A DNA stretch of 64,000 nt, from NCBI GenBank assembly GCA_903813345.2, contig CAIIXF020000004.1, forward strand, positions 9,992,196-10,056,195, given 5' to 3'. The first letter of the stretch is position 1. Each line of letters begins with the position of its first letter. The DNA comes from Owenia fusiformis. Its lineage: Eukaryota; Annelida; Polychaeta; Sabellida; Oweniidae. This document shows positions 1-11,980 of this stretch, in pieces. The position numbers were made by a program, and so were the translations under genes. The notes beneath the pieces were generated by a model, which was not told the origin of the DNA, made no database searches, and saw only the letters and a program-made list of their open reading frames with translations.

Positions 1-632
1 ATCTTAAATTTGGGATAATACTGAAGTGAAAAAGAAATTACTCGCATAGAAAACAGCATTTGAAGTTCAGAGATCGAAAAAAGTGAATTACCACTTTTCA
101 CAGTGTATGTTTTAAATAACTCTTGGATAAAAAGATGGCGTATGGTTGAAAATTCTATCAAAAATTAATGGATAATGTCATGCAAAAACGTCGCCATCTT
201 TCATTGGCATCGCTAAAAACTTGACATATATAAATTGATAGATTGAAAATATTTTTTGATAATCTAGTGTCAACTCTGATGTGGTCTGTTTGAGGTGTTT
301 TTGGTGTCAAATGAAAGATCAGGTACTTATCAATCCAGTGGAAATGCTATGAAGATCAAAACTTCATTTTGTGGATAATACGCATTTAATTCTTTAAAAA
401 ATGCCAATTAATTCTAGTTATGATCTTTTCAAAAAACCTTCCCGTCTAAGCTTATTGATTGAGTGAGTTATTTATCATCATAAACTAAAAGCATGAATGA
501 TGAGAAATAAGTAACGGCTGTTAGCCTTTTAAATCCCGTAATTGGATAATCAAAACTGTATTCGCCATAAACCTGCATGAAGAAGATGAGGAAAACGTAA
601 ATTTCGAATTTAACTCCTCGTCCAAGACTTAC
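1..632 (-). other. Intron of a gene running off the left edge
   Basis: This stretch lies downstream (minus strand) of the signal-peptide exon at 633-687 and begins with a consensus donor GTAAGT at 632-627. I see no further exon, repeat or RNA gene in it, so the remaining exons should lie left of position 1. Confidence 0.5.
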
Positions 633-687
633 CCGGTGCCGCTAAAGCAAAAGCCACTAGACAACTTATAACGACAAGTCTTAACAT
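633..687 (-). CDS. First coding exon (signal peptide) of a secreted protein, partial
   Basis: An ATG at 687 opens a 55-nt exon coding for 18 residues plus one base (phase 1), then a strong donor G|GTAAGT at 633/632. The peptide MLRLVVISCLVAFALAAP is a textbook secretion signal: one basic residue, a hydrophobic run and an Ala-Ala-Pro cleavage region. The frame continues upstream of this Met without a stop for about 47 codons, but that part has no signal-like or domain-like character, so I choose the internal Met. The mature protein is outside the window. The neighbouring protease gene on the same strand starts in a similar way, so a secreted digestive or matrix protein is possible, but this is inference only. 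Confidence 0.6.
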
Positions 688-2076
688 CGTGGTACGAGAT
701 GCAGAGTTTGAACTATTGTAACCACTGCAAAGTAACATGATTGTAATTATACTTTTTGTGACCTCGAATTCAAGTATTTCCAAATGTTGAAATACATAAC
801 GTACAAGGCTGTACCGTGAGTCGTACATGCAACACGTCTATGGGACTTTTATTTAATTTGACACACAAAATCAGATGTAATATTTAGAGGGTCACGACCG
901 ACCACTTTCGACCAAAATTGATTATTTAATAAAATACAACATATGCCTTGGAGCTGTGGACCACTCCTGTATGCCGTCATCCTAGTTTATGCTTACACTC
1001 TGTGAAGAAAATAGGTACACGGTCATTTTTCAATTTTCAATATTTTGTTTAGTCACTCATCTCTTTATAGAGGTATCTTTTGCAACTATTGTGAATAGGT
1101 GGAAATCTTAAGAAATTCGATTCTAGTTGACAATGGTTAAAAACATGGTACTATTACCCGTTGCATTCGTTTGACTTCAATTCACTTCTTAAAAGAGAGC
1201 TTCGTCTTCTGTACTCGTCTTCTGTAGTTTAACTAGACTCTGCACGCAGGGTAGGTACTATGGTATGTCTTCATGAATTGAAAATTGAAGGTTGCTTATA
1301 AAGACAAATTACTAGTACCCCTCATTTGACACCCGATGAGGTTTATTTGCTCCCTTTATCATTGATATAAACCAAGATAACGATGTTATGTCTTGCTTCA
1401 AGTCTAATGAGCCCCCTCCCCTCATCTAACTCTGTGGGGAGACGTGTAGGGGGGGGGGGGTCACACGGGTATGTACTTGTAGCTAGACTTTAAAGATGGA
1501 GTATTCTTTATAAACCTGATGTTTAGAAAACCTATAATGCACACAATGTCCAAATTGATTCATGGAAGAAATTGATATGACGTTTTTTAATAGAGAATGG
1601 GGTCCCTCAAAGAAGAGAAATGGAGTTCAAAAGATTTCTTGATTCAAACACATTAAAGATTCGATATGTTAAGGAGGAAACTATAAAATATCTAAATGAA
1701 CGTGTATCTAAGTCGTAGATCCTAGACTATATTTAGTAAATAACTGCTTTATGCATTGGACACTCTATTTATTTATACAAAGGTCTATAAGATCCCATCA
1801 CATACATGTATAATAAAATGGCTTGCACGTTTTCAACATTCTTTATATAAAGATTTGGAAAATTTAATTATTCTTAGACGTATCCAAATTAATAACACCA
1901 TGTTTAGTTAGATCATTACTAGTATAGTATACATGTTGTCTGGGATAGCGACTGAACAGAAATGAATAAACAAGATCCATGATTTGATTTACTTAATTTT
2001 TAAAGTTTATTTACGATTTCCCGTTGTTACAGTCTAATACCATCGTCAGACTGCGTCTGACGGGAGTACATGTAGT
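688..2076. other. Intergenic, no gene seen
   Basis: No coding exon or RNA gene is visible. The stretch contains one copy of a short dispersed element (1153-1254) and a poly-G run near 1450. Otherwise it is ordinary AT-rich sequence. Confidence 0.5.
1153..1254 (-). mobile_element. Short dispersed element, copy 1 of 3
   Basis: A block of about 100 bp is shared, in inverted orientation, with 10186-10270 and 23166-23250. Shared landmarks are GCAGAGTCTAGTT, CTCTCTTTTAAGAAGTGAAGT and CGAATGCAAAGGGTAG (given in the orientation of the other two copies). The ends are roughly inverted (CTACCCT / GGGTAG), so a very small MITE is likely; a SINE tail is not seen. This copy carries an extra repeat of about 12 bp around CTCGTCTTCTGTA. 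Confidence 0.6.
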
Positions 2077-2739
2077 TTAGATTTTCAGCGATCGGTTTTT
2101 TCTGAATGGATTATTCCTATTAAAGTCATTTATGTTGAAATTAGTTATGTCTGTTTGCAGTTGTATACCAGTATATTTGATTGTCGTCTGCCTAATCGCA
2201 GGTTTGTTAATTGTCAAGTCAATGGCGGTGGCTGTTTTTAATGCGGGTGGCATACTTTCGTCCCTTTTCCTTGATTCATTCCTTTGTTCATCAGTCCGAT
2301 TGATAGAGTGCTCCAGTCCGCTTTCTACCCAACGTTCATTACAATGCTGTTGCCTTTTACAAAGTTGTAACGTTCTGTCACCGTCATCTCCAGTTGAATG
2401 AACGGATGATTGGGATTGCGAGTCATTTTCTTGAGTAACTTGGGTGACAGCATATGGCATTGCACTTTGTGCGTGACTCTTATCGATCATAATCCCGGTA
2501 TCTGGATATTTGCCATGAACAGGTGACGATTGTCTTTTCGAGATAACATCCGCATAACTAGCAATAGCATGAAGGAGTTGCACATTGTCACTGATCTCCC
2601 TGGCTTTGGCGCCAATGAATTCCAGCACACCCGGCGCTTCAACTGGATGGCATGAAGTGATCGCATCCTGTTTCTCTGCAGGTATTGGTGGTTCGTCCAG
2701 TGCAATAAGTTGCCTCGTCAAGACAAGATCAATATCCAT
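2077..2739 (-). CDS. Unassigned 220-codon open reading frame
   Basis: This is the longest non-repetitive open frame in the left part of the window. It would encode a hydrophilic, largely disordered protein rich in Gln, Ser, Asp and Arg, with no signal peptide, membrane segment or motif I recognise. The first 75 residues are the most protein-like, with regular hydrophobic spacing. A pyrimidine-rich tract ending in TTTTTAAG lies 12 bases before the ATG and could be a splice acceptor, so it might be a last exon rather than a single-exon gene. A 36-bp block just upstream (2852-2887) recurs inverted at 32346-32381, so transposon origin (for example a gag-like remnant) is equally possible. Confidence 0.3.
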   Translation of the reverse strand: MDIDLVLTRQLIALDEPPIPAEKQDAITSCHPVEAPGVLEFIGAKAREISDNVQLLHAIASYADVISKRQSSPVHGKYPDTGIMIDKSHAQSAMPYAVTQVTQENDSQSQSSVHSTGDDGDRTLQLCKRQQHCNERWVESGLEHSINRTDEQRNESRKRDESMPPALKTATAIDLTINKPAIRQTTIKYTGIQLQTDITNFNINDFNRNNPFRKNRSLKI

Positions 2740-2851
2740 CAGTGAGTTCTTAAAAACAAAAACAATTGAATTTTAGGTTCAACATTAAGTAAAAAGCATT
2801 TTAATAACACAATTGTAGGAAATAACACACCCCAGGCTACATTTAATAACG

Positions 2852-2887
2852 AGGCATTAACATGCAGAATGTCACCACCTGCCATTT
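2852..2887 (+). repeat. 36-bp dispersed repeat block
   Basis: AGGCATTAACATGCA followed by GAATGTCACCACCTGC is found again in inverse orientation at 32346-32381 with about two mismatches. It is too long for chance and probably belongs to a dispersed element whose limits I cannot define. The rest of 2888-3230 shows nothing recognisable. Confidence 0.5.
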
Positions 2888-3234
2888 ATTACATACACCA
2901 AACGCAAGCCACAGAAAAACGTCCGCAAAAAGAAACAATAACATTATTTAACCAATTCTGGTGGTGTCGTGACATAACTACCCTAAGAACCAAGAGTGAT
3001 AACATGAAATCGATACTCAGACGAAAAACGTCGAGAATCATTTTAAACTATAGTCTAATAAACGGTAATTAGTGTCATGCAATAGACCAGAAATCGTGAT
3101 AAACCCTTGACGATAAACTAGCCATTTCAAACAGTCTCAATGATACATCAATACACATTCTTCCTTTTCAAGTCAACAGAAGCTGCGATGATTTAATAAT
3201 CAATTTAATAATAGGACCCTGCGTATATATAAGG

Positions 3235-3420
3235 GTTGTGTACTGGGAGGTTTTGGATATAGGGTATAGCCTATCCTGAGAGATATATTCATATCTCCCC
3301 GAGGGACCAAAGGGACCAAGGGTAGATATGAGTATTTTCCGAGGGATATACCCTATATCCCAAACTGACCGTACATAACTGGTGTATCTCATACTTGACT
3401 GGGTTTGGGGTAGATATAAC
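3235..3420. repeat. Hairpin-rich dispersed element (GGATAT-hairpin family)
   Basis: The block starts with TACTGGGAGGTTTTGGATAT and ends near CCGTACATAACTGGTGT. It is self-complementary: GGATATAGGGTAT against ATACCCTATATCC, with an inner AGATAT / ATATCT stem and a GAGGGACC motif in the loop. A diverged copy is at 44310-44470, and a fragment sits at 7081-7139 inside a protease intron. This indicates a non-autonomous foldback or MITE family. Confidence 0.55.
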
Positions 3421-3599
3421 CTTTTCCACCTTTTTTAAATGACAAGATAGGCCTATAGTAAAAGCACAATTTATTCATAACATTTTCGTAATATTCCTTT
3501 AGTTGAATACAATGAAATTGTAACATTTAAACTTTTTTTAAACTTTTGAGACTTAAAAATTAAAACTTTTAATTTTTTTGATTTTTTTTATTCCATTTG

Positions 3600-4250
3600 G
3601 CCTGGAGCGGGACATATATAATATGTCCTGCCCGCTCCTCAGATATGATATATATTCCCGGGTGATATCTACCCAAAACCCACTCAAGTATGAGATACAT
3701 AGAGATTATCCTATATGAGGTTCAGGATATTGGGATTATCCCGAGGCAAATATGATATATTTGCCCGAGGGCCGCAGGTCCCGAGGGAAAATATATTATA
3801 TTGGCCAAGGGATAATCCTAATATCCTGAACCGACTATAGGATAATATGTTAATCCCATACCAATCTTGGTCATCTGGTTCACATTGTTCAATCGTGGAA
3901 ATATTCTAGAATATTCATGTCCAGTTTTGTTTTCTTGGCCGTGGGCGGATTTTTCCGTTCTTTTAAATATTCCCACATTTATGTTCTCGAATTTTTTAAG
4001 TGGATGCTCCTTCCATTTTTTAAACCATCAAACAGATCCTGATTGTCTGTGTTATTTCATTGTCGTTTACAGTCATTACGCGAACGTTACAAATTATGAA
4101 CAAATATGCGAGCGGCGATCATGACGTAGCGGGCAGATATACTATATCTGCCCGCTCGGAGCGGGACGTAAAGCTATATCTGCCCGCTGATGAAAATATA
4201 AGTTTTTACAAACCGGCTTTATGTACCTGTAACACGTCCAAGTATGGGAT
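3600..4250. mobile_element. Dispersed element with nested palindromes, copy 1
   Basis: About 3703-4250 is repeated at 11462-11980 with perhaps 90% identity and a few short indels. It contains two nested stems: GGTTCAGGATATTGGGATTATCC pairing with its inverse near 3806-3830, and GCGGGCAGATAT / ATATCTGCCCGC near 4128-4190, present twice. 3600-3700 has a related stem around GGACATATATAATATGTCC. No coding capacity is seen. This is probably a non-autonomous DNA element. Confidence 0.6.
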
Positions 4251-4259
4251 AAACCGAAA

Positions 4260-5510
4260 TATCTCACTGGTTAATATTAGGAATTCATCCTTTGATTTGT
4301 CACTAACTTACCATTTCATTATTCAACTGGTGTAGTTTAAGTAATTTCTCGCGTGAATTTAATTTCTGTTGTAGCAGCACTGTCCCGTATTCTGTCTTCC
4401 GTTGTTTGTAAAACTCTCGGCATAAATTGGACAACTTTATCATGGAGATATATCGCCGTCTCTCTCTGTTTTTCATTTTTCAACTAGCGGGATAGTAAAT
4501 CTTCTTGATCTTTCCCTCGGTGCTATCTCAAAGATTGATCCCATTTTAAGTCGTTACTCTGTTATGTTTTATACCCACTGGACGTACCCGTTGACCTCCA
4601 CACCGTGGGAGATTTGTTCAACCAATGAGAGTAGTAGGATCTCATTGGGAGGTTTAACTGATTCATTTTGACGAAAATACTACGTAGTATATACGCTTGT
4701 TTTGGAAAGTGGTCCAAAATCAGATCGATCGTGTAAATATTTATAATTGACCTTTTCAAGTGCCTAGTCAGAACGGTTCAAATAGTTAACTAAATATGAT
4801 GACCAAAAACAGGAAAACCTGTGAACAGTGAACACTTATGGAACAACAAAAATGTGTTCACTGCAGAGAGGCGATTTTATGCAGAAGTCAGTGGAGTATG
4901 TGCTGAGAAGAGGTGTTCACTAGGCACAGGTGTTCACTAAAGAGAGGTGTTCACTAAGACAGGTGTTATTGCATAAAAAAGTAGTAGTCGTTCAAAAAGT
5001 ATTATAACATAATTATATAATTACATGTTCACTGCCGTTGCATTATGCACATCTTTTCTGAGTTACCGTTTCCAATATGAACATTCACCATTGACACTAT
5101 CCTAAAACTGTAATTTTTGACTATATGTAGACTTGTCTTGTTGGGGCATAATCCCATTTGGTATTGATGATATAAAAACCCTACTCCCTTTTACTTAGGA
5201 CACTCGTAACGCAATTCTGAAAAGTGCTGGTTTATGCAAAAATCACCATGCGCTAATTTTAATTGATTCCATTAAAACGCATTCGCCTGAATCCATATAC
5301 AAAAACTACTTGTCCTATCGTGAATTACTGTTCATAATATTTGCGTTTCGTCTTTACAAATACCTTAAGTAGGAAAAGAAACATAGTACACTGATCGGAA
5401 GTGCACGAGGATTTATATATCAAAGTGTATTGGTAGTGCCAATAACAAATGCTGAATAATAGGAAACAGACGACTGTACAATGCAAAATGCTAACACTTT
5501 CTTGAAAAAT
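4260..5510. other. Intergenic, no gene seen
   Basis: No exon or RNA gene is recognised. A small cluster of AGGTGTTCACTA-like words (about 4900-4970, four imperfect copies) is the only structure I see. Confidence 0.45.
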
Positions 5511-5519
5511 TCAATCGTG

Positions 5520-5930
5520 CGAATATCCAAGGGATTGGAAACCTGGGAACACCCCTCGATGTACTTTCCCAAGGGGATAGAAACCTGGAAACGCCCCTGG
5601 TTGTACTTCTCCAAGGGACTGGAAACCTTTGTCCTGGGAACACCCCTGGATATACTTTCCCAAGAGGATAGAAACCTGGAAACGCCCCTGGGTGTACTTC
5701 TTCAAGGGGTTGGAAGACTTTGTCCTGGGAACACCCCTGAATGTACTTCAACAAGGGGATGGAAACCTGGAAACGCCCCTGGGTGTACTTCTCCAAGGGG
5801 CTGGAAAACTTTGTCCTGGGAACATCCCTGGATGTACTTTCCCAAGGGAATAGAAACCTGGAAACGCCCCTGGGTGTACTTCTCCAAGGGGCTGGAAACC
5901 TGCCAAGTGACAACACCCTTGGATGTATGA
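5520..5930. repeat. 91-bp minisatellite, about 4.5 units
   Basis: The words GAAACCTGGAAACGCCCC recur at 5580, 5671, 5762 and 5853, a period of 91 bp. Each unit also has a second half-like copy (GGAAACCTTTGTCCTGGGAACACCCC), so the unit may be an old dimer of about 45 bp. Several open frames cross it on both strands, because the sequence has few stops; they have no start context or splice signals and are not genes. Confidence 0.85.
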
Positions 5931-6005
5931 CTCCAATGGACCGAAGATCAATTTTAAGAGAAAATGAAGGTTGATACTCCGTACATTGAAATCATCAAAC
6001 ACGTC

Positions 6006-6011
6006 TTTATT
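6006..6011 (-). terminator. Poly(A) signal of the protease gene
   Basis: AATAAA on the minus strand lies about 40 bases after the stop codon at 6050-6052, the usual place for a cleavage and polyadenylation signal of the gene at 6050-9979. Confidence 0.6.
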
Positions 6012-6049
6012 TGAAAACTATAAACAGTTTAACATTGTACATATTGAGT

Positions 6050-9000
6050 TTAACTCTCGAATCCCTCAGTGTTGTGTTTGATCCATGGGAGGAAGCTGGT
6101 CACTCGGGAGTAGACACTGGGGAAGTTAGGGGTGTCACAGCCCTGCATTGCCCAAGTTGATACGCCAGCAAGTACCCATTGGGATCCTCTTCGACACACA
6201 AGAGGTCCGCCAGAATCACCCTGGAAAAGAAAAGTTTTTCAAAATATGATCCAATAATAACTGACTGAATTCAAACATTTACAAACTTTTCATCATCAAG
6301 CGTATAACCTAAAGTAGCTGGCACATTAGCCATGCATCCATGCCATCCCCGCCGTCTGGCCCAAAGTGTTCACACGGTGGCGAACGGTGAGCCCACACGG
6401 CCTTAATGTCACAACTCCATTACCAAAATTGCTATGAGGAGTTGTATCAAACATCCTAATCATTTATACATCTTAAGGAAATATCTCTTACCGCACACGA
6501 TCCTTTCAAGCCATCACCAACGCAAATATGGAAGTCGTAGATTCGTGGTCCGGTACGGGGATACTTTGCCCACATGTCGGAGCAAGCTGCATTGGGTACA
6601 ACGTTTACTCGCACTTGGTTTAGTACATTGTCATCACCAGTACCTAAATATCAATTAAATATTCATGAGCACATGCTTTGAGGATCCGCGTTGTTTGAAC
6701 CTACCGCCGAGCACACTTATACATTAAGACCCGTTACACAGTCATGATACCGCCGAGCAAGCTCATTGCATCATCGGGTCTGCTTTACCCCCGTGCTCAT
6801 GTCACGATATAAATAGCCACTAATTGATTCGTATTAGTTTTTATTTAGTAAAACCTGGAAAAGATTTTTCATTTATTAATCGAGTACTCGAAGACCCGTT
6901 TTGCTCAAACGGAACAAAGAAAAATATGTGGCCTGGAATAATTAGAATTGAACTTTCACATAAATGCATGAAGATTGCAAAAAGAACATTTGCCCTATCT
7001 CTCGCGTCATGAAAAATCATGGATTTCTATATATTAGTTACTTTCTAGTTGATCAATGAAAACAAAATATGTAGATATTTGTATTTCCCTCGGGATATAC
7101 CCTGTATCAAAAACCTCCCATTAAATAACCCGCATGTACCTCTCGTGTCTCCCCATCCAGTAAGGTAGCACTCATCTTGCTCTGTGAAAACCTCGCCTGG
7201 TTTTGGGAGACATACGGGCTGAATGTATCGGTTAAGGGGTACAGGGCGGTCAAGTTCCAGCAGAGCTATATCATATGGGAATCCTGGCCCATCCTTTTCA
7301 TAACGGTGGTGCTATAAACATGAAGTGTAATCGTAACAATGAATGGAAATATCAGATAGTTCTTTATGACCTCCTGGTTTGATTCCAGTGACGAGGATGA
7401 CGAAGTAATATTCAAGAAACAACCAACAACTCGTGAAAATATATTGAATTGCCAAAGTGACGGAAAACATTATTATGATCCATTGTTCAAACAGTTAAAA
7501 TCCTCAGAAAATGCGGAAATACTCAGCATTGATCAGTGGCTGACAGTGTTTTATAGTGTGAGTCTTTTGCCGTCTAGATTACTAATTAGATTTTTGGATA
7601 TTTGAAGCTAAAAAGGTCAAAGGGTATTTTTTCAAATTGACTTTCTTTAAAAAATCATCTACAAACTGATCTCGGTTTAATGAGACATTTAACCCCTGGA
7701 TTGATATTCCGTGATCTTAGACAGGTCAGAAAATCGATTTTGACCTAATTTTGAATCCAAATGCTATTATTTTGATTAGGTCAAATAGGTCACAAAAGAC
7801 AGAATGATGGTGAAAACATATACTTACTGGTATCATAAACTTTAGGCGAGCAGAATATGCATTTTCGTTGAGGTTTTCTGTGTACTGATAATGTGCCCCT
7901 AACAGAACACGATACGTATGAATTTTGTCATAAATTCTGAAATACAGCAAACAATGCAGAAGTAAGGTAAGATAATGATGATAGACAAGGAGGATTGCCT
8001 CCCAGGGTTCAAACTTGATATTGACCTTGACCTTGATTGATCGATCTGATATTATAACTGACCAGATCTCCATAATCAGCAACCTAAAAGATTTAACTTA
8101 ATATCTTGAACTCGTGTGTTTTGAATCATTTTGTTTGGAAATGAGACTAAATCTCGTGTTTGAAACTCTGAAGTGAAAACTGGCGGCTGATAAATTTTAA
8201 TTTTGTAATCCCGACATGTCCTTATGATAATAAGGTCGGAGTCATGACGCCATATATGGCAGAAATTCGAGATGGTTTATAAACATATATCTACATGTAT
8301 TGTTGCTACAATGATTAATATTGTCGTTTACTTCCAACTTTCGATGGCCAAAAATCAGGATCCATTTGAATATGCCGAATGTCTAAACAATCATACAGAT
8401 ATAAGGGGAGGCATCAAACGTTCGATGTCTGATAGGAAACTAAATAAACTAGTTTTGAATTTGATCCCGCTCCAAAAACTATTAAATACCTTGAAAGTTG
8501 ATCGCGTAGGCCTACATTGGACTTAGGCATAGTATTTTATGTCGCATGTCTCTTGACGAAGAAAGCACCAGTTAAAATCGTTCTTGTTAAACTACATCAA
8601 GGCATTCCGCGTTGGACTCTCAAAAAAACTGAAATGTTGAAATTTGTTGAATAGCAAACTGAAATCCCTTTGATCCCCTCCCCTAACTAGATTTATTTAG
8701 ATTTCTATCATACATTGAACTTTTGATGCCTTCCCCAATATGTTGCTTAAAAGGTCAACGGGAAGTCCGATTTCAATTCTGATTGGAGATTCGGAAACAT
8801 ACTTTATGAATACTTTGGTCAAAAATCCAAATCCCTCAGACTACTAGGAGAGAGAAGAGTTGCCTCAATATCCGTTTGAGTAAGGGGAGTTACATTTTGA
8901 ACATCTGGTGTACGTCGTTCATATTCACGAACTGGTGTACATGCTCACGAATTAATATAATGCGACCTTGAGTACGTCATTTATACTCACGAATATACAA

Positions 9001-9979
9001 TGAATCCTGGTTTCGTCGTTTATACTTACGAATTAATACAATAGTACTCACGAAACAATACAATGAGCAGCGGTCAATACCCATCTGTCTGAAATCAAGA
9101 CTGCTCCACAGTTGTGGGTTGCTCCATTTGACAATCTTAGGGAACCCTGCCATGGCCAAGAACCTGGTGTAGATTCTCTACCTTGTGTGATATAGCTTCG
9201 GATGTCAACGCTGGATTTACCACAGCCTGAAAAAAAGTTGTTACCAGTGACCTTTTGACATAAATTAAAATTAAATTGTTACTGTTTTGTTCAACCTGGT
9301 AGCAATCGACGCTCGACGGGGTTGGTATTTGATTAACACTAAATTTAAATAAACTGAACCGTAAACAACATTTTAAATTCTCTGGTTTGGAGACAAAATT
9401 CTACGACATACTTCCTAATGGAGTTGTCGTTGATCCAGGCCCTTGGGTTGGTCTAGGTGAAGAACCAGATGGTCTTGTAGTTGTAGTTGCTGCACTGGGA
9501 GTGGCAGTTGTAGCTGGATTTCTTGTTTTGCAGCACTGTATTCCCCAATATCCACCACATGTAAGACTGGAGTCAAATTGCCCATCGCACGTCTCTATAT
9601 TTTTGTCTTTACAAACATATCCTTCTTGTTCGCAATCTGTCGAAAAGGCATTATTTTAAATTGATATTCACCTCATATAATATGATTATATAGTAGATAA
9701 ATAATTGTCGTATATATTTTTTGCTGGTACCTCGGCCTTTATTGTGTCTGACGCGAGGCAAAGAAATCACCCACGTGTTGATAAGTATCGTGTATTGCCA
9801 ATCTGCTTGACTTGAATCTGCTTTTTTGAGCTGTTTCTTTCGAAACCATATGTTAACACGATTTAAAATAAAATTTTAACATTAATAGTAAACGTTTTGG
9901 TTCATATCGACTTACCTAATCCATAAGCAACTGTAACCAATATTCCAAAGAGCGCACCTAGAAATGCAACTCCCTTCAT
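6050..9979 (-). CDS. Secreted S1A serine protease with clip-like cysteine module, seven exons
   Basis: Exons: 9916-9979, 9412-9636, 9052-9226, 7828-7936, 7140-7311, 6492-6643, 6050-6220. All borders are GT/AG and all phases agree, giving 355 residues. Residues 1-21 are a signal peptide. About 23-61 is a six-cysteine module (C-x6-C-x7-C-x9-C-x7-CC) resembling a clip domain. About 62-96 is a Thr/Ser/Pro linker. The S1A domain begins near 109 with ITQG in place of IVGG. The triad is intact: His151 (TAAHC), Asp205 (DIALL), Ser302 (GDSGGP). Propeptide Cys98 and the Cys of PVCLP probably form the usual propeptide-domain bridge. By alignment the S1 pocket has Gly189, Ala216 and Ser226, which argues against trypsin-like Arg/Lys specificity and suggests small or hydrophobic P1 residues. 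Tyr, not Arg or Lys, precedes the ITQG start. It is expected to be secreted as a zymogen. Confidence 0.93.
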
Positions 9980-10185
9980 GTTGAACGATGAGAATTAACT
10001 GAACAATGAATTATTGAAGATGGCGATAGGGCTTGCTGATAGCTATCTAACAACTTTATCTTGTACCCTACATATTACATCATTGATATGTTTATCCTTA
10101 TCGCTTATCATGACATGGGCTCGGATCGTGTTGCTGACAAGTCGATCAAAAGGGACGCAAATGCATAATGAGGGCTCAGGCCCGT

Positions 10186-10270
10186 AGCTACCCTGCGTGC
10201 AGAGTCTAGTTAAACTACGAAGACGAAGCTCTCTTTTAAGAAGTGAAGTCAAACGAATGCAAAGGGTAGC
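10186..10270 (+). mobile_element. Short dispersed element, copy 2 of 3
   Basis: An 85-bp copy of the element described at 1153-1254, running from CTACCCTGCGTGCAG to CAAAGGGTAG. These ends are approximately inverted, as expected for a tiny MITE. It lies immediately after a CAGGCCCGTAG motif. Confidence 0.6.
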
Positions 10271-11461
10271 CCGCAGCAAGTTCTCCAAGGGGGTTAACTT
10301 TTCGAAGAATAACAGGAATTTCAGATTTGCCCAACACATCTTGAAAAGTGCTCAGTAAGGCGAAAACAGCATGATTTTAAAAGAATTTATGGAATAAATA
10401 TAACAAAATTGAATACTAGTATACAGTACAACAGTTCCAGACTTTCCATTCCCTTTGAAAAGCCTGTAATCTTAATTTGTTCCTCGCCGAATGTTTTATA
10501 TTTCGTTATTATGTGTGTTTGTTCTTGTCGGACTTTTCAAAAAGAGGATCTCGTCTCCCATTATATTTATTGTACAAAGAGATTATAATACAATGTAGTT
10601 ATTCACCAGGAGGGATTTGAAATGGGGAATATCACAAGGATGATATCAATATTTTCCGAGGGAACGCAGTGATATCTATGACCTAAATAGAATACCTGCA
10701 GACCAAGAAAGACAGAATGATATACATATGTTATGATAAACAATTGTTCACAAAAAATTCTCAAACTTTGACAATATTTATTTAATTCAAATAATACTTG
10801 ACAAATTGTGCAGTGGTGTTATGTTTTCTACATGTAGTTCTATCAAACCGACATCTTTAATTTATAACTTATATGTAGATTGAAAATGTCAAAACTGGCA
10901 GGAATGCTCTGGTGTGAAGACTTTAAAAGCCTGCTATTCGAAAAATGTTAATACGACACAAGAAATGTAAATACGACACAAAATGTGTAAATGGTGAGTT
11001 ATAGATTAGCGTTAATAACCCATTTACCTATACCTATACGTAGTTTGTTATTACACTAAGCGGTATTTTACCTAAGTTACAGGGTTTGCGATACGTAATT
11101 ACCTGTAAAAGGTAATTCGAAAACGTATGTTTTTATCCAACAAATTATGTCATTTCTAGATCAAATATAATTAATCAAACTGTAAAATAGTAACAACAAA
11201 CATTTCTCATTCGATCTGCATAGAGCCATGAGATAATGCATGAAATTGTTGAATTTACACATTCGTCATCAGTTTTGCTTATTGAAAATATATGAAATCA
11301 GCCATTTTTTCGTGGTTTTAATTGTTAAACTTTATTATTTGATCACTCTCATTGCTGGATCATGCTAGAAATTTAACATTTCGCCTTAAGTCACATGCCC
11401 CATTAGCGGGCCCACAAGCAACGCCCCCTCCCAACTACAGTAGCTACACCACTCTCTCTCT

Positions 11462-11980
11462 GAAGTATATAGAGATTATCCTATATGAGGTTCAGGATAT
11501 TGGGATTATCCCGAGGCAAATATAATATATCTGCCCGAGGGCCGCAGGTCCCGAGAGAAAATATATTATATTGGCCAAGGGATAATCCCAATATCCTGAA
11601 CCGACTATAGGATAATATGTTTATCCCATACCAATCTTGGTCATCTGATTCACATTGTCCAATCGTGGAAATATTTTAGAATATTCACGTCTAGTTTTTT
11701 TTTCTTGGCCCTGGGCGGATTTTCCTGTTCTTTCAAATATTCCCATATTTATTTTCTCGAATTTTTGATTGATTAAGTGGATGCTCCTTCCCTTTTTTAA
11801 ACCATATCATTACACGAGCGTTACAAATTATGAATAAATATGCGAACGGCGATTATGACGTAGCGGGCAGATACACTATATCTGCCCGCTCGGAGGGGAC
11901 GTAAAGCTATATCTGCCCGCTGATGAAAATGTAAGTTTTAACACACCGGCTTTATGTACCTGTAACACGTCCAAGTATGG
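11462..11980. mobile_element. Dispersed element with nested palindromes, copy 2
   Basis: Copy of 3703-4250 in the same orientation, with the same order of stems: the GGATATTGGGATTATCC stem, then GCGGGCAGATA / TATCTGCCCGC. Short deletions distinguish it (for example around 11800-11815). No coding capacity. Confidence 0.6.

Noticed and set aside
610-828. Full 72-codon frame as one exon
   Set aside because: The 5' part lacks protein character. The internal Met at 687 begins a classic signal peptide and a consensus donor interrupts the frame at 632.
5481-5974. Several overlapping open frames on both strands
   Set aside because: They are produced by the 91-bp minisatellite and share its period; no domain or gene structure.
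6050-9979. Venom-type or trypsin identity for the protease
   Set aside because: Position 189 aligns to Gly rather than Asp, and the clip-like module and linker fit a general secreted clip-type protease; nothing points to venom.
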